From positions 62,001 through 126,000 of the forward strand of contig NZ_LOFH01000003.1 in NCBI RefSeq assembly GCF_001469215.1: a stretch of DNA of 64,000 nt. Direction: 5' to 3'. How positions within the stretch are numbered: the first letter of the stretch is position 1; each line of letters starts with the position of its first letter. Of this stretch, positions 62,088-64,000 are shown piece after piece. Below the pieces are notes generated by a model. The model saw nothing but the letters and a program-made list of their open reading frames with translations, was not told the DNA's origin and searched no databases. The translations under genes were made by a program, and so were the position numbers. Source of the stretch: Pseudoalteromonas sp. H105 (GTDB taxonomy: Bacteria; Pseudomonadota; Gammaproteobacteria; Enterobacterales; Alteromonadaceae).

Positions 62088-63071
62088 ATGAATATGTTTT
62101 TAATGTTAAGTGTACTGCAGGTATTATCTAACAACCCAGCCTTGGTGAGCGAACCGCTAAACTCTGCAACCGATACTGACTTTTTAGTTATTGCTGATAT
62201 GCCATACACCGCACATGATAAAGCCAGTTTAAGTGAAAAAGGGGCCTTAACCCACAAAATACAACAGACACCGCATTCACTTTTAATGCATTTAGGCGAT
62301 ATAAAAGCAGGCTCAGAGCCCTGCACAAATGAACTGCTTACGAGCAATAAAGAGCTATTAAGAAGGCTGACAAGTCAGCCTTTTATTTATACCCCTGGTG
62401 ATAATGAGTGGACTGACTGTGACCGTAAGAGTTTAGAGCCTCGTTTTGATGAACTTGAGCGTTTAGCATTTGTGAAGCGTTTAATGTACACACCTGAATA
62501 CCTAAAACAAGCTGGCAGATTAGCGAATTATAAGACACAGCCGACCATGGTAGAAAACGCGCGATGGCAATTAGCAGATGTTGAATTTATGACATTACAT
62601 ATAGCAGGGACGCATAACGGCCGGCGACAGGTACTCCTGAGTGATAAAACATTAGCTAACGAAGCTGCGCAGCGTCGAGATGATTTAAACCTTAAATGGC
62701 TATCTGCAGCAAACCCGTCCGCCAAAGCATATGTTATAGGGTTTCAAGCTGATATATATAGCCATGGCACCGAGCAACCAAAGTGTAGCGAAACGAATGT
62801 TGATCAATGTGATGGGTTTAGCGTGTATAGAGAGGCGTTTGATGAGTTTGCAAAAACCGTTGCCAAGCCTGTTTTGGTTATTCATGGTGACACAGGCCCC
62901 TTCTGCCAACAGACGCTAAGTGAGTATTTAACCCGCTTGAATGCCCCTGGGGATTATATGTTTAATGATATTGCTCATATTAAAATAGCGAGTAATACAG
63001 ACAGTGGCCTTCTTGAATGGCAGATACGTAGTTTAAAAAGCAACAAGCCTTTAAAAAATACCTGTAATTAG
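62088..63071 (+). CDS. Calcineurin-like metallophosphoesterase, exported
   Basis: A 327-residue protein; the first 15 residues are hydrophobic (MFLMLSVLQVLS) and could be a short signal or anchor, with Met1 or Met3 as start. The phosphoesterase core shows the metal-binding pattern: FLVIADMPYT (Asp), LLMHLGDIKAGS (Gly-Asp), YTPGDNEWTDC (Gly-Asp-Asn-Glu), and LVIHGDTGPF (His-Gly-Asp). The usual DxH of the first motif appears as DMP, so metal coordination may differ. Substrate is unknown. Confidence 0.75.
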   Translation: MNMFLMLSVLQVLSNNPALVSEPLNSATDTDFLVIADMPYTAHDKASLSEKGALTHKIQQTPHSLLMHLGDIKAGSEPCTNELLTSNKELLRRLTSQPFIYTPGDNEWTDCDRKSLEPRFDELERLAFVKRLMYTPEYLKQAGRLANYKTQPTMVENARWQLADVEFMTLHIAGTHNGRRQVLLSDKTLANEAAQRRDDLNLKWLSAANPSAKAYVIGFQADIYSHGTEQPKCSETNVDQCDGFSVYREAFDEFAKTVAKPVLVIHGDTGPFCQQTLSEYLTRLNAPGDYMFNDIAHIKIASNTDSGLLEWQIRSLKSNKPLKNTCN

Positions 63072-63174
63072 GTGCTTAAACGCAAAACTGAAAAAGGCTA
63101 TCGTGATAATGATGGGTAGCTGAGCCACTTGGAGCTGTTGACCTTTGCGGATTAAAATTCGTTCAAATTAGGGG

Positions 63175-63344
63175 CTATTTAATCGCGGCGCGAGGTGTGT
63201 AACCTAGTGGGCTAGTAAACCCGAGCAAAGCTTGCGCGTCTTGCTCACGGCCTTTACCAGCATCCATGGTGGCAACAAAGAGTAAATTGCCCCCAGGCAG
63301 AAACCGAAGGGCTGCGCCTGTCTGGCATTGAAGCTGCGTTATCG
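63175..63344 (-). pseudogene. C-terminal gene remnant, unknown family
   Basis: In the 370-base gap before barA a minus-strand frame is open for 56 codons from the stop at 63345-63347 to a TAG at 63175-63177. It reads convincingly as a protein tail (TGAALRFLPGGNLLFVATMD, then DAQALLGFTSPLGYTPRAAI) but has no start codon and no ribosome site. I interpret it as the remaining C-terminus of a lost gene. The rest of the gap, 63072-63174 and 63348-63444, shows nothing recognisable. Confidence 0.5.
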
Positions 63345-63444
63345 CCTATTTATGGGGAATAACCACACTACATAGGCGCTGTTTTGCCTAAACACCAAAC
63401 AGACTACTGTAAATTTAATCTTGAAAGGTCAACAGACCCTAAGC

Positions 63445-64000
63445 TCAACTACTTTTTTCTTTTAAACCTGCATCTTTTATCAAGTTTTCAAGTTCATCTT
63501 GTAGTTCAAACAATTCAGGTTCTATATAGGCAAGATCACAATCGCCTTTTAATGCCGTTTCTAGGGCTTCAGAAAGTTTCTTCAATTTTGGTACGCCGGT
63601 GTAACAGCATGCGCCATGGAACTTATGGATAATACTAAGTACATGTTCACAATCATGGTTTTGTATTGCTTCCTCCAATAAACGCAATGTTTCAGGCACG
63701 CTTAATAACAGCATGTTTAGCATTTCAAGCGCTAACTCGTGTTTGCCTCCCGCGCGTTGTAATGCTAAAGACCAGTCGAGGGAGTTACTACTAAAAGGAG
63801 GCTCAAAAAGCATTTTCTCTTGACGGTTTTTATCTCGTTTCATGGGGCCTTTAGGGCTGTGATCACTAATGATCTGCTTTAGCATATCTTCATCAATGGG
63901 CTTAGTTAAATAGCCTGTGAAGCCTACATCCATGAGTTGTTCTTTTTCACCTGCTAAGGCATGAGCAGTCACTGCCATGATAGGTGTGTCTTCGTTTAGA
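63445..64000 (-). CDS. barA: Sensor kinase BarA, C-terminal part (cut by window edge)
   Basis: The frame is open through the right edge, so the Met at 63978 is internal. The visible end of the receiver domain reads TPIMAVTAHALAGEKEQL and GYLTKPID, and the C-terminal HPt domain carries IIHKFHGACCYTGVPKLKKL with the phospho-His in HKFHG, very close to the BarA HPt sequence. BarA is the tripartite membrane kinase that activates UvrY and thus the CsrB/C RNAs, which oppose CsrA. It lies only 2.2 kb from csrA here. The remaining domains are outside the window. Confidence 0.9.
   Translation of the reverse strand, partial: LNEDTPIMAVTAHALAGEKEQLMDVGFTGYLTKPIDEDMLKQIISDHSPKGPMKRDKNRQEKMLFEPPFSSNSLDWSLALQRAGGKHELALEMLNMLLLSVPETLRLLEEAIQNHDCEHVLSIIHKFHGACCYTGVPKLKKLSEALETALKGDCDLAYIEPELFELQDELENLIKDAGLKEKSS

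Noticed and set aside
1..64000. CRISPR array or toxin-antitoxin/phage-defence module
   Set aside because: No regularly spaced repeats, Cas-like proteins, restriction enzymes, or recognisable toxin-antitoxin pairs were seen.

Overview
The window reads as chromosomal DNA of a marine gammaproteobacterium of the Alteromonadales, most likely Pseudoalteromonas. This rests on the AT-rich base use, the recX-alaS-lysC-csrA order, the barA tail, several TonB-dependent outer-membrane proteins, an H-NOX/hybrid-kinase pair, and stand-alone LytTR regulators of the kind common in that genus. No tRNA, rRNA or CRISPR array was recognised. The genus call is inference from gene content and was not tested by search.

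Layout. 0-2.7 kb: the tail of a membrane protein, an S41 peptidase, then a gene-poor stretch that holds one integron-type gene cassette with its attC hairpin and no visible integrase. 2.7-7.7 kb: a leftward cluster (enoyl-CoA hydratase-like, SnoaL-like, SDR, KefF/KefG-like quinone reductase, Kef antiporter, YdcH) that looks like an electrophile or xenobiotic defence unit. 7.7-12 kb: accessory DNA with decayed pieces (unknown remnant, truncated LytTR protein, possible IS end, AlkB-like gene broken by one base), a lipoprotein and a solute-binding protein. 12-20 kb: a two-component system facing a TonB-receptor-like barrel, then a TonB-dependent receptor facing a LytTR membrane regulator. 20-29 kb: secreted lipase with a DUF4785 protein, a PAS hybrid kinase abutting a truncated formylglycine-enzyme-like gene, and a second LytTR regulator facing DUF2141 and a carotenoid oxygenase. 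29-32 kb: kynurenine formamidase-like lipoprotein and kynureninase. 32-41 kb: DUF2306 and AraC genes, a diguanylate cyclase, a TPR protein, and a coupled pair made of a HEAT-repeat protein with a vitellogenin-like N-terminus and a large beta-rich lipoprotein. 43-48 kb: two hybrid kinases and H-NOX, a nitric-oxide sensing module. 48-54.6 kb: LysR regulator, a pyroglutamyl-peptidase-like protein, an M23-like protein, small proteins, a low-molecular-weight phosphatase and a TonB-family protein. 55-61.7 kb: housekeeping block ribA, a BPSS1780-like membrane protein, recX, alaS, lysC, csrA and a YcxB-like gene. 62-64 kb: a phosphoesterase, a gene remnant and the C-terminus of BarA.

The housekeeping block is bracketed by two inverted copies of a roughly 266-bp non-coding element with terminal inverted repeats (54739-55005 and 61753-62017). 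A third, internally deleted copy lies at 54624-54702. These look like miniature inverted-repeat elements.

Signalling is the dominant theme: a classical two-component pair, three hybrid kinases plus BarA, H-NOX, GGDEF, three LytTR proteins, AraC and LysR regulators. BarA and CsrA, the two ends of the BarA/UvrY-CsrB-CsrA cascade, lie within 3 kb of each other. The most unusual items are the vitellogenin-like protein/lipoprotein pair, the solitary integron cassette, the apparently lipid-anchored kynurenine formamidase, three enzyme-family or sensor proteins with a substituted key residue (pyroglutamyl peptidase Cys to Ser, M23 His to Asn, H-NOX Arg to Asn), and a 20-bp-spaced direct repeat at a LytTR gene.
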